Shown piece by piece: positions 9,587-18,625 of a DNA stretch of 64,000 bases. Origin of the DNA: CALNXN01 sp942490645. Lineage in GTDB: Bacteria > Pseudomonadota > Alphaproteobacteria > Rhodobacterales > Rhodobacteraceae. The stretch spans positions 310,001 to 374,000 of the forward strand of contig CALNXN010000007.1 of the NCBI GenBank assembly GCA_942490645.1, read 5' to 3'. Position 1 is the first letter of the stretch. Each line of letters begins with the position of its first letter. Made by a program: the position numbers and the translations under genes. The notes beneath the pieces are model-generated. The model was not told where the DNA came from. It ran no database searches and was given only the letters and a program-made list of their open reading frames with translations.

Positions 9587-12500
9587 TTGGACGGATCTAC
9601 AACCGACACATTGACGATCATTGGCATCGGCTCATCTGCGGGCGGGCTGGAGGCCATTCGCGAACTGGTGGCGACGTTGCCTGCGGATATCAATGTGTCC
9701 TATGTGGTCGTCCAACACATGTCGCCACATCACAAAAGCCTGATGACTGAGTTGGTCGCGCGCCAGACGGCATTGCAGGTCAAGGATGTGGTCGACGCGA
9801 CGCGACCCGAACCGAACGTCATCTACATCACGCCACCCAAAACCGATATCATCTACAACAACGGGCAATTGCGCCTTGTTGATCCCAGCCCAGAGATTGC
9901 ATCGCCCAAGCCCTCTGTCGATCGGTTTTTGCTGAGCCTTGCCGACAAGCATGGTGAAAAATCCATGGCGATCATCCTGTCGGGCACCGGAACGGATGGG
10001 GCTTATGGCGTGCAAGCCATTCGCGAGGCGGGCGGTATCACCATCGCTCAAGACACCGACAGCGCAAAATACGATGGAATGCCCGCCGCCGCCGTGCAGA
10101 CGGGATGCGTGGATCTGATCTTGCGGCCACAGGACATCGGCACTCATTTGCAGAAAATCCTGTCTTCCCCGCGTGACTTCGATTCGTTCCGTCAGGGCGA
10201 GGAAAAGAAAAACCCCGTGTCGGACCTCTTGCATGTGTTGCTGGCCCGTACCCGGGTTGATTTCAGAGATTACAAGCAAACGACGATCAATCGCCGGATC
10301 GAACGACGGATGGTGGCGCTGGGCATTGAAAGCCAAGAGGCCTACACGCAGTTTTGCCGCGATAACCCTCATGCGGTTGACGCGCTGTTCAAGGATCTGC
10401 TGATTTCGGTGACCCGTTTTTTCCGCGACAAAGCGGAATTTGAACAACTCCGCGCGATGCTGCCCGCGCTGATCGACAATCGTGAGGACGGACCGTTGCG
10501 GGTCTGGATCGCGGGATGCGCCACGGGCGAAGAGGCATATTCCATCGCGATACTACTGTGCGAGGCTTTGGGGGGCCCGACGGTCAACCTCAAGAACCAC
10601 GTGCAAATCTTCGCCACCGACATCGACAAAGACGCACTGCAAGTGGCGCGCCGCGGTGTATATGGAATTGCCGCTCTCAATGATATTCCCAAGGATTTCG
10701 CAGAGCGGTATTTCATCCGTCAAAACGACGGCATTCGTGTGATAGACGCGTTACGCACGGCGATACTGTTCTCTGATCACAACGTGTGCCAGGATCCGCC
10801 ATTTCAAAAGGTTGATCTGCTGTGTTGCCGTAACCTGCTTATATATTTCGGAAATACGCTTCAGCAAAAGGTCATGTCGCGGTTTCACTATGCGCTGTCG
10901 GATCGGTCTTTGCTGTTTTTGGGAACGGCTGAAAGTGTTGCGGGTTCTGACGAGTTGTTCACCCCCGATAGCCAGGCAGCGCATATTTTCCGCAAGCGCA
11001 TCATCCGACGGAACGAACAGGGTGGCGCGAGCCGGGTACGCTCGACGCCGGTGTCGCGCGCGGTGAAACCCAGCGCGCAATTGGAGCCGGGTCACTCGAC
11101 GGAACGCCAGATGTTTGAAGCGCTGGCGCTCTCTTTGGGCAAGAACTCCGTGCTGGTGACCGACGAATACTCGATCGTGCGGGTTTACGGCAATGTCAGC
11201 CCGTACATCGAGATGAATGAGACCAGCAGCCTGAAGATGCATATCGATCTCTTTCGCAGGCCCTTCCGCGAGGAAGCGCGCAGTCTGGTGACGCTGTCAC
11301 TCAAAAGCGGGGCGCTGCGGTCGGGTGTGCGGCATCTGCTGACCGAAGGTGATGAGGGCGAAGTCCGGCTGGATGTTTATCCGATCATCGCACGGGATAT
11401 CAACGAACGCGCGGCGTTGGTCGTCTTCACGGAATTGGCGACCGAGCCGTTGCGCGCCGTTAATAGCGCGCCGTCCTCGCCCGGCGAGAGCCCGGAAAGC
11501 GATCGCATCCGTTATCTTGAAGACGAGGTGGCGACCACGCGCGAGGCGCTTCAACAGACGATCGAAGAGTTGGAAACATCCAACGAGGAACTGCAATCTC
11601 TTAACGAAGAACTGCAATCCACCAACGAAGAGCTCCAAGCCACCAATGAAGAGTTGGAGACATCCAACGAAGAGCTTCAGTCCACCAATGAAGAGCTGAT
11701 CACCGTCAACGAAGAGTTGCAGGTGACCACGGCGGAATTGAGCGGCCGGACAGGTGAATTGATGTCGGTGCTGGAAACCGCACCCTTGTCGATCATGGTG
11801 CTCGATACCGCTTTGCAGATTACGCAGGCTACGAATGCGGCGGCGAAAATGTTCGATCTGTCGCGTCCGATTGCAAATCCGCATATCAGCCAATGTGTGC
11901 TGCCTGACAATTTCCCGTCGCTCGCGCCGATCTGTAGCGAAACGCTCAAACTGGGCGAACCGGTTGTACGCGAGTTTTCGTCGCTTGGAACGCAGATCAA
12001 GCTGACATCATCACCGTTTTTCGATCTGCGCGGGCAGATGAAAGGTGTGACAATGGTGGTGTCCGAGTTCCCGGGACTGGCGTTGGAACTGGATCTGATC
12101 CTGAACAATTCGCAGATATTCATGATGAATCGTGCAGCCGACGGGACGATTTTGCGGATCAGCGAAACCTACGCCAATGCGCTCGGCACGACGCGCGTCA
12201 AGGCGGAGGGCGAGAATTTCTACGAGCTTGCCGATGCCAACACCGTGGAGATCGAACGTCAGCAGGATCACCTGCTGCTGGAGAGTGACGTGGGGCGTGT
12301 CGGCAACATGCATGCCATCCTGTCAAAGGCGACGCAGAAGAAAATCTGGATGAATGCAGAGCGGTTCGTGTTCTCGGATCACACTCTGCCCAATTCATCG
12401 ATCTATACCGTCGGCACGGATGTCACCGAGGTCGTTGCATCGCGCGATGCGTCCGAAGACGCCATGCAACAATTGGTTTTGCTGCAGGATCTGGCCAAAA

Positions 12501-12817
12501 CGGGGTATTGGTCGCTGGATCTGGTTACCGAAAAAGTGTTCTGGTCTCGGCAAGCGTATCGCATCCACGGCGAAGATCCGGACAGCTTTGACGTGAATTT
12601 GACCAAGGGCGTCAACTACTACCACCCTGATGATCAGGAAGATGTGCGACAACACCTTGAAGACGTTGCAAAAAACGGTGGACAGTTCAAATTCCAGAAG
12701 CGTCTGATACAAAAGGACGGGACCGAGATCATGGTTGAGGCCATCGGGATCGGAAAGGCCGACGCAACCGGTAAGATATCGCGTATTATCGGTGTGTTTC
12801 GGATTGTCGAAGCATAG
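9587..12817 (+). CDS. CheB-CheR-coiled coil-PAS chemotaxis-type fusion protein
   Basis: This protein of about 1076 residues joins several signalling modules. A CheB methylesterase domain comes first (GSSAGG near residue 14, QHMSPHH, GTGTDGAYG). A CheR methyltransferase follows (RRIERRM near residue 240; SAM-binding WIAGCATGEEAYS near 305). Next is a long heptad coiled coil rich in NEEL repeats (about 650-720), then three PAS-like segments to the C-terminus. There is no histidine kinase domain, although many relatives have one. The TTG at 9587 is preferred because GGGGGAG lies eight bases upstream; a GTG at 9557 is the longer option. No chemotaxis genes are nearby, so it may control another two-component output. 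Confidence 0.9.
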   Translation: MDGSTTDTLTIIGIGSSAGGLEAIRELVATLPADINVSYVVVQHMSPHHKSLMTELVARQTALQVKDVVDATRPEPNVIYITPPKTDIIYNNGQLRLVDPSPEIASPKPSVDRFLLSLADKHGEKSMAIILSGTGTDGAYGVQAIREAGGITIAQDTDSAKYDGMPAAAVQTGCVDLILRPQDIGTHLQKILSSPRDFDSFRQGEEKKNPVSDLLHVLLARTRVDFRDYKQTTINRRIERRMVALGIESQEAYTQFCRDNPHAVDALFKDLLISVTRFFRDKAEFEQLRAMLPALIDNREDGPLRVWIAGCATGEEAYSIAILLCEALGGPTVNLKNHVQIFATDIDKDALQVARRGVYGIAALNDIPKDFAERYFIRQNDGIRVIDALRTAILFSDHNVCQDPPFQKVDLLCCRNLLIYFGNTLQQKVMSRFHYALSDRSLLFLGTAESVAGSDELFTPDSQAAHIFRKRIIRRNEQGGASRVRSTPVSRAVKPSAQLEPGHSTERQMFEALALSLGKNSVLVTDEYSIVRVYGNVSPYIEMNETSSLKMHIDLFRRPFREEARSLVTLSLKSGALRSGVRHLLTEGDEGEVRLDVYPIIARDINERAALVVFTELATEPLRAVNSAPSSPGESPESDRIRYLEDEVATTREALQQTIEELETSNEELQSLNEELQSTNEELQATNEELETSNEELQSTNEELITVNEELQVTTAELSGRTGELMSVLETAPLSIMVLDTALQITQATNAAAKMFDLSRPIANPHISQCVLPDNFPSLAPICSETLKLGEPVVREFSSLGTQIKLTSSPFFDLRGQMKGVTMVVSEFPGLALELDLILNNSQIFMMNRAADGTILRISETYANALGTTRVKAEGENFYELADANTVEIERQQDHLLLESDVGRVGNMHAILSKATQKKIWMNAERFVFSDHTLPNSSIYTVGTDVTEVVASRDASEDAMQQLVLLQDLAKTGYWSLDLVTEKVFWSRQAYRIHGEDPDSFDVNLTKGVNYYHPDDQEDVRQHLEDVAKNGGQFKFQKRLIQKDGTEIMVEAIGIGKADATGKISRIIGVFRIVEA
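11565..11735 (+). repeat. Heptad-coding repeat in the CheB-CheR-PAS gene
   Basis: The DNA repeats a 21-base unit about seven to eight times, encoding variants of TSNEELQ/STNEELQ. It builds the uninterrupted coiled coil between the CheR and PAS modules. The same repeat is characteristic of this fusion family, so it is structural rather than mobile. Confidence 0.8.
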
Positions 12818-12848
12818 CTCGCTTCAAGGCATCTGATGCCTGCGGCGA

Positions 12849-12862
12849 TTGATATTTCTCAA
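12849..12862. promoter_or_regulatory. FNR/FixK-type box upstream of the MBL hydrolase (one mismatch)
   Basis: TTGAT-ATTT-CTCAA matches the TTGAT-N4-ATCAA consensus except for one base in the right half. It ends 95 bases before the start of the persulfide-dioxygenase-like gene. It belongs to the series of similar boxes in this window. Confidence 0.45.
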
Positions 12863-12957
12863 CGTCGACCAAGTGCTTTTGAACCAGAATGAGCTTGTCA
12901 CTGAGCGCGCCCGTGCGGTGCCTTAGCGTGTTCATCAAGCACAGAGTGGAGAATTCA

Positions 12958-13842
12958 ATGACAAGCTACCCGATTGCGATGCAGACCAGACCCGAGATTG
13001 AATCCTTCTTTGATCCGGCGACGAATACGATTTCCTATGTGGTGATGGACCGCAATTCCAAATCCTGCGCGGTGATAGATTCCGTGATGGACATCGACTA
13101 TGCCGCCGGGCGCATCACGCATGAAAACGCCGATGAGATCATTGCCTATATCAAGAAATTCGACCTTGAACTTGAATGGTTGATCGAAACCCACGTGCAC
13201 GCAGATCACCTGTCCGCCGCGCCCTATATTCAACAGGCGCTTGGCGGCAAGATCGGCATCGGTGACCAGATCACCGTCGTGCAGGACACATTCGGAAAGG
13301 TGTTCAACGAGGGTACGGAGTTTCAGCGCGACGGCTCGCAATTCGATCGGCTGTTCAAAGACGGCGATACCTATCAGATCGGTACGATGACTGCTTTTGT
13401 CATGCACACACCGGGCCACACTCCGGCCTGCATGGTGCATGTGATCGGCGACGCGGCGTTTGTGGGGGACACGCTCTTTATGCCGGATGCCGGATCGGCA
13501 CGCGCCGATTTTCCCGGGGGTGACGCGGGCCAACTTTATGATTCCATCCAGAAAGTATTGTCCTTGCCGGACGAGATGCGTCTGTTCATGTGCCACGACT
13601 ATGGCGCAGAGGGCCGTGACATCATGTGGGAAACGACCGTCGCCGCCGAAAAGGCCGACAACATTCACGTCGGGCAGGGCAAGACACGCGACGAATTCAT
13701 CGCGTTCCGCAAAGCACGCGACGCCACGCTGGACGTGCCCAAACTGATCCTGCCGTCCTTGCAGGTCAACATGCGCGCAGGTGACATACCCAAGACAAAA
13801 GACGGCAAGCCGATGCTCAAGGTGCCGGTCAACGTCCTGTGA
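12958..13842 (+). CDS. MBL-fold hydrolase, persulfide dioxygenase-like (Blh type)
   Basis: This 294-residue protein is a metallo-beta-lactamase-fold enzyme. The metal motif THVHADHLS is near residues 79-87, and HTPGHTPACMVH, GDTLF and CHDY supply the further metal ligands. Sequence and length fit the Blh/ETHE1 group, which oxidises glutathione persulfide to sulfite in sulfide detoxification. The start is set at the ATG at 12958 (MTSYPIAM) with GTGGAG just upstream. The SulP transporter gene begins about 40 bases after the stop, which suggests cotranscription and possibly removal of the sulfite or sulfate produced. Substrate is inferred, not shown. Confidence 0.85.
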   Translation: MTSYPIAMQTRPEIESFFDPATNTISYVVMDRNSKSCAVIDSVMDIDYAAGRITHENADEIIAYIKKFDLELEWLIETHVHADHLSAAPYIQQALGGKIGIGDQITVVQDTFGKVFNEGTEFQRDGSQFDRLFKDGDTYQIGTMTAFVMHTPGHTPACMVHVIGDAAFVGDTLFMPDAGSARADFPGGDAGQLYDSIQKVLSLPDEMRLFMCHDYGAEGRDIMWETTVAAEKADNIHVGQGKTRDEFIAFRKARDATLDVPKLILPSLQVNMRAGDIPKTKDGKPMLKVPVNVL

Positions 13843-13885
13843 TCGCACCGATCAGGTGTCCCAAGGTGATCTGGGGGCGGGCTAC

Positions 13886-15631
13886 GTGACATCTACGCCC
13901 GGCATTGCTCGCTATTTCCCGATTTTGGGATGGGGGCGCAGCTACAGCCGTGCCACGGCCGCCAATGATGTGATTGCAGCGCTGATCGTTACGATCATGC
14001 TGATCCCGCAATCGCTGGCCTATGCGTTGCTGGCCGGTTTGCCGCCCGAAGCAGGGCTTTATGCCTCCATCGTACCGATCCTGCTTTATAGTGTGTTTGG
14101 CACCAGCCGCACTTTGGCCGTGGGGCCCGTGGCGGTGGTATCCTTGATGACGGCTGCGGCCATCGGCACGGCCACGCAAACGCTTGATATCGGGTATGCG
14201 GCGGCTGCACTGACGCTGGCGGCTCTGTCGGGGGCGATCTTGTTGGGCATGGGGCTGCTGCGAATGGGGTTCGTGGCCAACTTTCTGTCTCACCCTGTGA
14301 TTTCAGGCTTCATCACCGCGTCTGGGTTGCTCATCGCGACCAGCCAGCTTTCCCAACTTCTCGGCATTTCCGCAGGCGGGCATACCTTGTTCGAATTGGC
14401 GCATGGATTGCTCAGCCAACTGGATCAGGCCAACCTGCCCACGATGATGATTGGTGCTATCGCGTTGGGGTTTTTGTTCTGGGTGCGGGCCGGGCTGAAG
14501 CCATTGCTGGTCAAGATCGGACTGGGGGCGCGCGCTGCGGACTTCGCAGCCAAGGCCGGCCCGGTTCTGGCCGTCGTTGGCACCACGCTGGCGGTTTGGT
14601 GGGGCGATTTGCACCTCGAAGGGGTCAGCATCGTGGGGCGTGTGCCGCAAAGCCTGCCGCCCTTTACCTGGCCGCCACTCAGCCTCGACGTTGTGACCAC
14701 TTTGTTCATGCCGGCCCTTTTGATTTCGGTGATCGGATTTGTGGAATCGGTTTCAGTCGCACAGACACTCGCGGCCAAGAAACGCCAACGCATCGACCCG
14801 GATCAGGAACTGATCGGACTGGGTGCGGCCAACATCGGCGCTGCTTTGACCGGCGGTTTTCCCGTCACGGGCGGGTTTTCCCGTTCTGTTGTAAACTATG
14901 ATGCGGGCGCGCAAACGCCGGCAGCAGGCGCCTTTACGGCAGTCGGATTGGCGATTGCCGCGCTGTTTTTGACACCGCTGATCTTTTATTTGCCCAAGGC
15001 GACGCTGGCGGCCACGATCATCGTGGCGGTTTTGTCCTTGGTCGATCTGAGTGTGCTGCGCCATGCGTGGCACTATTCAAAACGGGATTTTGGCGCGGTC
15101 GTTGTGACGATTGTCCTGACTCTGGCCATGGGGGTGGAATTCGGTGTGTCTGCCGGGGTGATCCTGTCGATTGCGCTTTTTTTGTTCGATACGTCGCGGC
15201 CCCATGTGGCAGAGGTCGGGCGCGTTCCGGGTACCGAGCATTTCCGTAACATTCACCGCCACCGGGTCGACACACACCCGGCGATCCTGAGCCTGCGGAT
15301 TGATCAAAGCCTCTATTTTGCGAATGCGCGTTTTCTGGAGGATTACATCTACGAACGTGCCCTCGGGGATGCGAACCTCAAACACGTGATCCTGATGTGC
15401 TCTGCCGTAAACGAGATCGACCTCAGCGCGCTGGAGGCCCTTGAAGCAATCAATGCGCGTCTTGATGAGATGGGCGTGACGCTGTCGCTGTCCGAAGTGA
15501 AGGGGCCGGTAATGGACCGTTTGACGCGCAGCCACCTGCTGCAAGAGTTGAGCGGACAGGTCTATTTGACGCAATACGACGCCTATACCGCGCTCACAAA
15601 AGCCGTTGATGAGCCGAAGGCGGCGCAATAG
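13886..15631 (+). CDS. SulP family anion transporter with STAS domain
   Basis: This protein of about 581 residues has 10-14 membrane segments over residues ~20-410, including the SulP motif VVSLMTAAAIG region, and a C-terminal cytosolic STAS domain (about 440-560; LRIDQSLYFANARFLEDYI). SulP proteins carry sulfate, bicarbonate or other anions. The GTG at 13886 is chosen: it has a G-rich ribosome-binding site and avoids overlap with the upstream MBL gene. Position after a persulfide-dioxygenase-like gene suggests sulfur-oxyanion transport, but this is inference. Confidence 0.9.
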   Translation: MTSTPGIARYFPILGWGRSYSRATAANDVIAALIVTIMLIPQSLAYALLAGLPPEAGLYASIVPILLYSVFGTSRTLAVGPVAVVSLMTAAAIGTATQTLDIGYAAAALTLAALSGAILLGMGLLRMGFVANFLSHPVISGFITASGLLIATSQLSQLLGISAGGHTLFELAHGLLSQLDQANLPTMMIGAIALGFLFWVRAGLKPLLVKIGLGARAADFAAKAGPVLAVVGTTLAVWWGDLHLEGVSIVGRVPQSLPPFTWPPLSLDVVTTLFMPALLISVIGFVESVSVAQTLAAKKRQRIDPDQELIGLGAANIGAALTGGFPVTGGFSRSVVNYDAGAQTPAAGAFTAVGLAIAALFLTPLIFYLPKATLAATIIVAVLSLVDLSVLRHAWHYSKRDFGAVVVTIVLTLAMGVEFGVSAGVILSIALFLFDTSRPHVAEVGRVPGTEHFRNIHRHRVDTHPAILSLRIDQSLYFANARFLEDYIYERALGDANLKHVILMCSAVNEIDLSALEALEAINARLDEMGVTLSLSEVKGPVMDRLTRSHLLQELSGQVYLTQYDAYTALTKAVDEPKAAQ

Positions 15632-15639
15632 GCGCCGCC
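15619..15639. terminator. Hairpin between convergent SulP and Usp genes
   Basis: GGCGGCGC and GCGCCGCC form a perfect 8-bp stem around a 5-base loop, overlapping the end of the SulP gene. There is no T tract, so it may slow or block convergent transcription rather than act as a classic terminator. Confidence 0.5.
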
Positions 15640-15649
15640 CCGCAACCGG

Positions 15650-16495
15650 TCAATGGGCAAAGAGCACCCGCAGTTCGGTTTGCTCCAGCATCGTGCGGGT
15701 GGTGCCTCCGAACAGCGCCTCGCGCATACGCGACTGCCCATATGCCCCCATCACAATCAGGTCGGCACCATGTTCCTGGGCACTGTCCTGAATACAACGG
15801 CCAATCTCGCGCCCACCACTGGGGGCCTGCTTGACGGTGACGCGGCAGCCGTGATGGCTGAGCCATGCGGCAATGTCTGCGCCCGGGTCTTCGCCATCGC
15901 GATCCGCTGTCATGGCGGGATCAAAGCACGCAATCGTCACTTCATCGGCCCGGATCAAATACGGCAAGGCCACATGCGCCGCGCGTGCTGCAGGCAGACT
16001 GCTGTCCCAAGCGACGAGTATACGTTTGGCGTCGCCCAAGGGCCGGGCGTTCAGCACCAGACCGGCGGGAGACTGAAACAAGGCACCATGCGCCGCTTCG
16101 CGAAAGATGTCGGACTTTCGATCAATCCCATCGGCGATGCGGACCACATCACAACACAACGCGCGTTTCGAAATGGCATGGCGGATGTCGACGATGGCGC
16201 AGGTCACCGGATCGACACTGCCGGACGCGCCGGAGCGGGCCAGGATCTGTTCAACCTCGTCCGCCCGCGCCTTTGTATCGACCTGCGCGGTTTGAACCAA
16301 CTCGACCCAATTGTCGGGAATGTTGATCGCACCGTATGGCGGCACCCCATAGGACGCATAAGGCAACGTAGGTGCCGGACCCAGCAGAACACACGCCAGA
16401 TGCGTGCCCTGTTCGGCGGCTGCCTCCGCGTGTTGTGCGACAAGGGCGTCATCAGTGTTCATATCAATCACGAAAAGGCAGGTGCGGTTGTCCAT
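15650..16495 (-). CDS. Universal stress protein (tandem-domain type)
   Basis: This 281-residue protein has two Usp-like halves. The C-terminal half ends with the nucleotide-binding signature VMGAYGQSRMREALFGG (about residues 250-266). The N-terminal half is divergent. The start is placed at the ATG at 16495 (MDNRTCLFVIDM); the upstream extension is unlike a Usp. It is divergent from the dnaJ-like gene, and a degenerate FNR-type box lies between them. It is one of four Usp genes within 10 kb. Confidence 0.88.
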   Translation of the reverse strand: MDNRTCLFVIDMNTDDALVAQHAEAAAEQGTHLACVLLGPAPTLPYASYGVPPYGAINIPDNWVELVQTAQVDTKARADEVEQILARSGASGSVDPVTCAIVDIRHAISKRALCCDVVRIADGIDRKSDIFREAAHGALFQSPAGLVLNARPLGDAKRILVAWDSSLPAARAAHVALPYLIRADEVTIACFDPAMTADRDGEDPGADIAAWLSHHGCRVTVKQAPSGGREIGRCIQDSAQEHGADLIVMGAYGQSRMREALFGGTTRTMLEQTELRVLFAH

Positions 16496-16578
16496 GTTTA
16501 TGTCTCCGTCGGGTTCATTGAGTGGTGCGCCGCAGACGCCCACCACAATCACCATTGACCCATTCGGTGTACGGACAA

Positions 16579-16592
16579 CTGACTTGGATCAA
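16579..16592. promoter_or_regulatory. Degenerate FNR-type box between Usp and CbpA-like genes
   Basis: CTGAC-TTGG-ATCAA has a perfect right half and one mismatch in the first base of the left half. It lies 60 bases before the DnaJ-domain gene and 83 bases before the Usp gene. On its own this would be weak; its position among similar boxes gives it some weight. Confidence 0.3.
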
Positions 16593-16652
16593 AAAGCCGG
16601 AAAATTATCTGTGCCAAGATCATGAATAGGTACCGAAACGGACAGAGCACAA

Positions 16653-17582
16653 ATGGACTTTCAAGATTATTACAAAACCCTTGGAGTAAAACCCGACGCC
16701 ACGGAACCGGAGATCAAACGCGCATTTCGCAAATTGGCCCGCACTTACCATCCGGACGTGAACGCGGGGTCCGAGGCTGAGGAGAAGTTCAAATCCGTCA
16801 ATGAGGCTTATGAGGTGCTCAAAGACCCTGAAAAGCGTGCGGCCTACGATCAGCTGCGGCAAGGCGGAGGCCCGCAAGGTCAGGGGTTTGAGCCGCCGCC
16901 GGGCTGGGACAGCGGGTATTCGTTTTCCTCGGGCGATATGGACGGCGCAGAGCCGTTCAGCGACTTCTTTGAGGAACTCTTTCGTCGGGGTCAGGGCGGG
17001 GCTGGACGCTATGCCCATGGTACCGATCAACATGCCCGCATCCAGATCGCACTGGAAGACGCGTTCAAAGGCAACGATCGTGTTCTGACCCTGTCGGTGC
17101 CGCAGATCGGACCGGATGGTCAGGTGCGTATGCGTGAAAAGCGCATTTCCGTCTCGATCCCGAAAGGGATTTCCGAAGGACAGCACATCCGGCTGACCGG
17201 GCAGGGGGCGGCCGCACCCGGGGGCGGGGCCGCAGGCGATCTGTTTCTGGAAGTGAGTTTTGCGCCGCATCCGGTCTATCACGTGGAAGGCCGTGATCTC
17301 TTTTGCGACTTGCCGCTGGCGCCATGGGAGGCTGCACTGGGCACCAAGGTCATGCTGCCCACGCCGGGTGGCAAGGTCGATCTGCAAGTGCCGCAAAACG
17401 CCCGGAGCGGTCAGAAGCTGCGCCTCAAGGGCAAGGGTTTGCCCGGTGCGCTTGGCGGCGACCTCTATGCAACGCTGCGCATCGTGAACCCCAAGGTGAC
17501 AACCGACGAGGCCCGCAGCTTTTTTGAAAAAATGGCCCGCGAGATGCCCTTCAATCCGCGTGCCGAGATCGGAGGATCCTAG
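16653..17582 (+). CDS. cbpA: DnaJ-family co-chaperone (CbpA-like)
   Basis: This 309-residue protein has an N-terminal J domain with HPD at residues 33-35, a Gly/Phe-rich linker (about 70-115), and the C-terminal peptide-binding domains CTD I and II. The cysteine-rich zinc domain of true DnaJ is absent, which makes it CbpA-like. It stimulates a DnaK-type Hsp70. The next gene encodes a CbpM-like modulator three bases away from the stop overlap region, the classic cbpA-cbpM pair. Confidence 0.92.
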   Translation: MDFQDYYKTLGVKPDATEPEIKRAFRKLARTYHPDVNAGSEAEEKFKSVNEAYEVLKDPEKRAAYDQLRQGGGPQGQGFEPPPGWDSGYSFSSGDMDGAEPFSDFFEELFRRGQGGAGRYAHGTDQHARIQIALEDAFKGNDRVLTLSVPQIGPDGQVRMREKRISVSIPKGISEGQHIRLTGQGAAAPGGGAAGDLFLEVSFAPHPVYHVEGRDLFCDLPLAPWEAALGTKVMLPTPGGKVDLQVPQNARSGQKLRLKGKGLPGALGGDLYATLRIVNPKVTTDEARSFFEKMAREMPFNPRAEIGGS

Positions 17583-17583
17583 C

Positions 17584-17883
17584 ATGAAGATAGCCAAACC
17601 AACGGCGGACCTCGTGGACGCCCTGACGCTCGCCGATTTGAGCCGGTTCTGCGAAGCCGATGAAGCATGGATCGTGGAATTGGTCGAACACGGTGTGTTG
17701 GAACCCAAAGGCACGTCCGTTCAATCCTGGCGGTTCCGCGGGATCAGCATTGCGCGCGCCAAACGCGCCAGCAGGTTGCGTCGTGACCTGGGGATCAACA
17801 CAGCAGGCGTGGCGCTGGTGATTGATTTGCTGCAGGAACGCGACCGATTAATGCGCAGGCTGGCCCGCTACGAGGGCGCATAG
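17584..17883 (+). CDS. cbpM: Chaperone modulator CbpM-like protein
   Basis: This 99-residue protein starts at the ATG at 17584, one base after the stop of the CbpA-like gene. It contains a MerR-like small fold: LADLSRFCEADEAWIVELVEHGVLEP at the N-terminus and a helical C-terminus with the DLLQERDRLMRRL coiled stretch. CbpM binds the J domain of CbpA and inhibits it. Identification rests on both sequence and pairing. Confidence 0.85.
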   Translation: MKIAKPTADLVDALTLADLSRFCEADEAWIVELVEHGVLEPKGTSVQSWRFRGISIARAKRASRLRRDLGINTAGVALVIDLLQERDRLMRRLARYEGA

Positions 17884-17886
17884 CAA

Positions 17887-18609
17887 ATGTGTTGGAGCAT
17901 CGAGGCATCAGCGGCACTGGTGGTCGGCGGCGCGATGGCCAGTGCCGTGACGTGGCGGCGCGGCGAGCCTTTTGCGATCTGGGGCACCATGGGCTATTTC
18001 ACCGCGATGGAGGCGCTTCAGGTGGCCGGTTACGGTGTCATTGATGCTTGCGGTACGTCGGCCAATACTGCCGTCACGGTGCTTTCATTTCTGCACATCG
18101 TCTTTCAGCCCTTCTTCATCAATGCCTTTGCGATGGAACTGGTGCCTTCCGTCGTCGCGCAAAAGGTCAGACGGTGGGTCTATGGCCTGTGCGCCTTGTC
18201 TTCGCTGGTCATGTTGGTGCAATTGCTGCCGCTGCCCGCGCTAGGGCACTGCGTCCCCGGTGCGCCCTTGTGTGGCGCTGCCTTTTGTACGGTTTCGGGC
18301 AATTGGCACATCGCTTGGGACATCCCCTACAACGGCTTGCTTGTGCCATTCGATCAGGCGGTGGGGTTTCAGGCCGGGTTTGCAACCTACATGCTGACCG
18401 CGTTTGCGCTGCCGCTGGTCTATGGCGCGTGGCGGTTCGTGGCTCTTCACGCTTTCAGCGGACCAATATTGGCGTGGACGTTGACCAGCAATCCAAATGA
18501 GATGCCTGCTGTTTGGTGCCTGTTCTCGGTGGTGATATTGATGATCGCCCTCAGCCCATGGTTCAGGCAGAAGACCTCGGCGTCATCGTGGTGGGGCGTG
18601 CCTGTTTAG
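17887..18609 (+). CDS. Integral membrane protein (resembles DUF5765)
   Basis: This 240-residue protein starts MCWSIEASAAL and has six to seven predicted membrane segments. The pattern MCWS-EAS, GYFTAMEALQ, and FLHIVFQPFFINAFAMEL resembles the uncharacterised DUF5765 family as I remember it. It begins three bases after cbpM and so belongs to the same transcription unit. The function is unknown. Confidence 0.7.
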   Translation: MCWSIEASAALVVGGAMASAVTWRRGEPFAIWGTMGYFTAMEALQVAGYGVIDACGTSANTAVTVLSFLHIVFQPFFINAFAMELVPSVVAQKVRRWVYGLCALSSLVMLVQLLPLPALGHCVPGAPLCGAAFCTVSGNWHIAWDIPYNGLLVPFDQAVGFQAGFATYMLTAFALPLVYGAWRFVALHAFSGPILAWTLTSNPNEMPAVWCLFSVVILMIALSPWFRQKTSASSWWGVPV

Positions 18610-18625
18610 ACCAGCGCCAGCGGTA

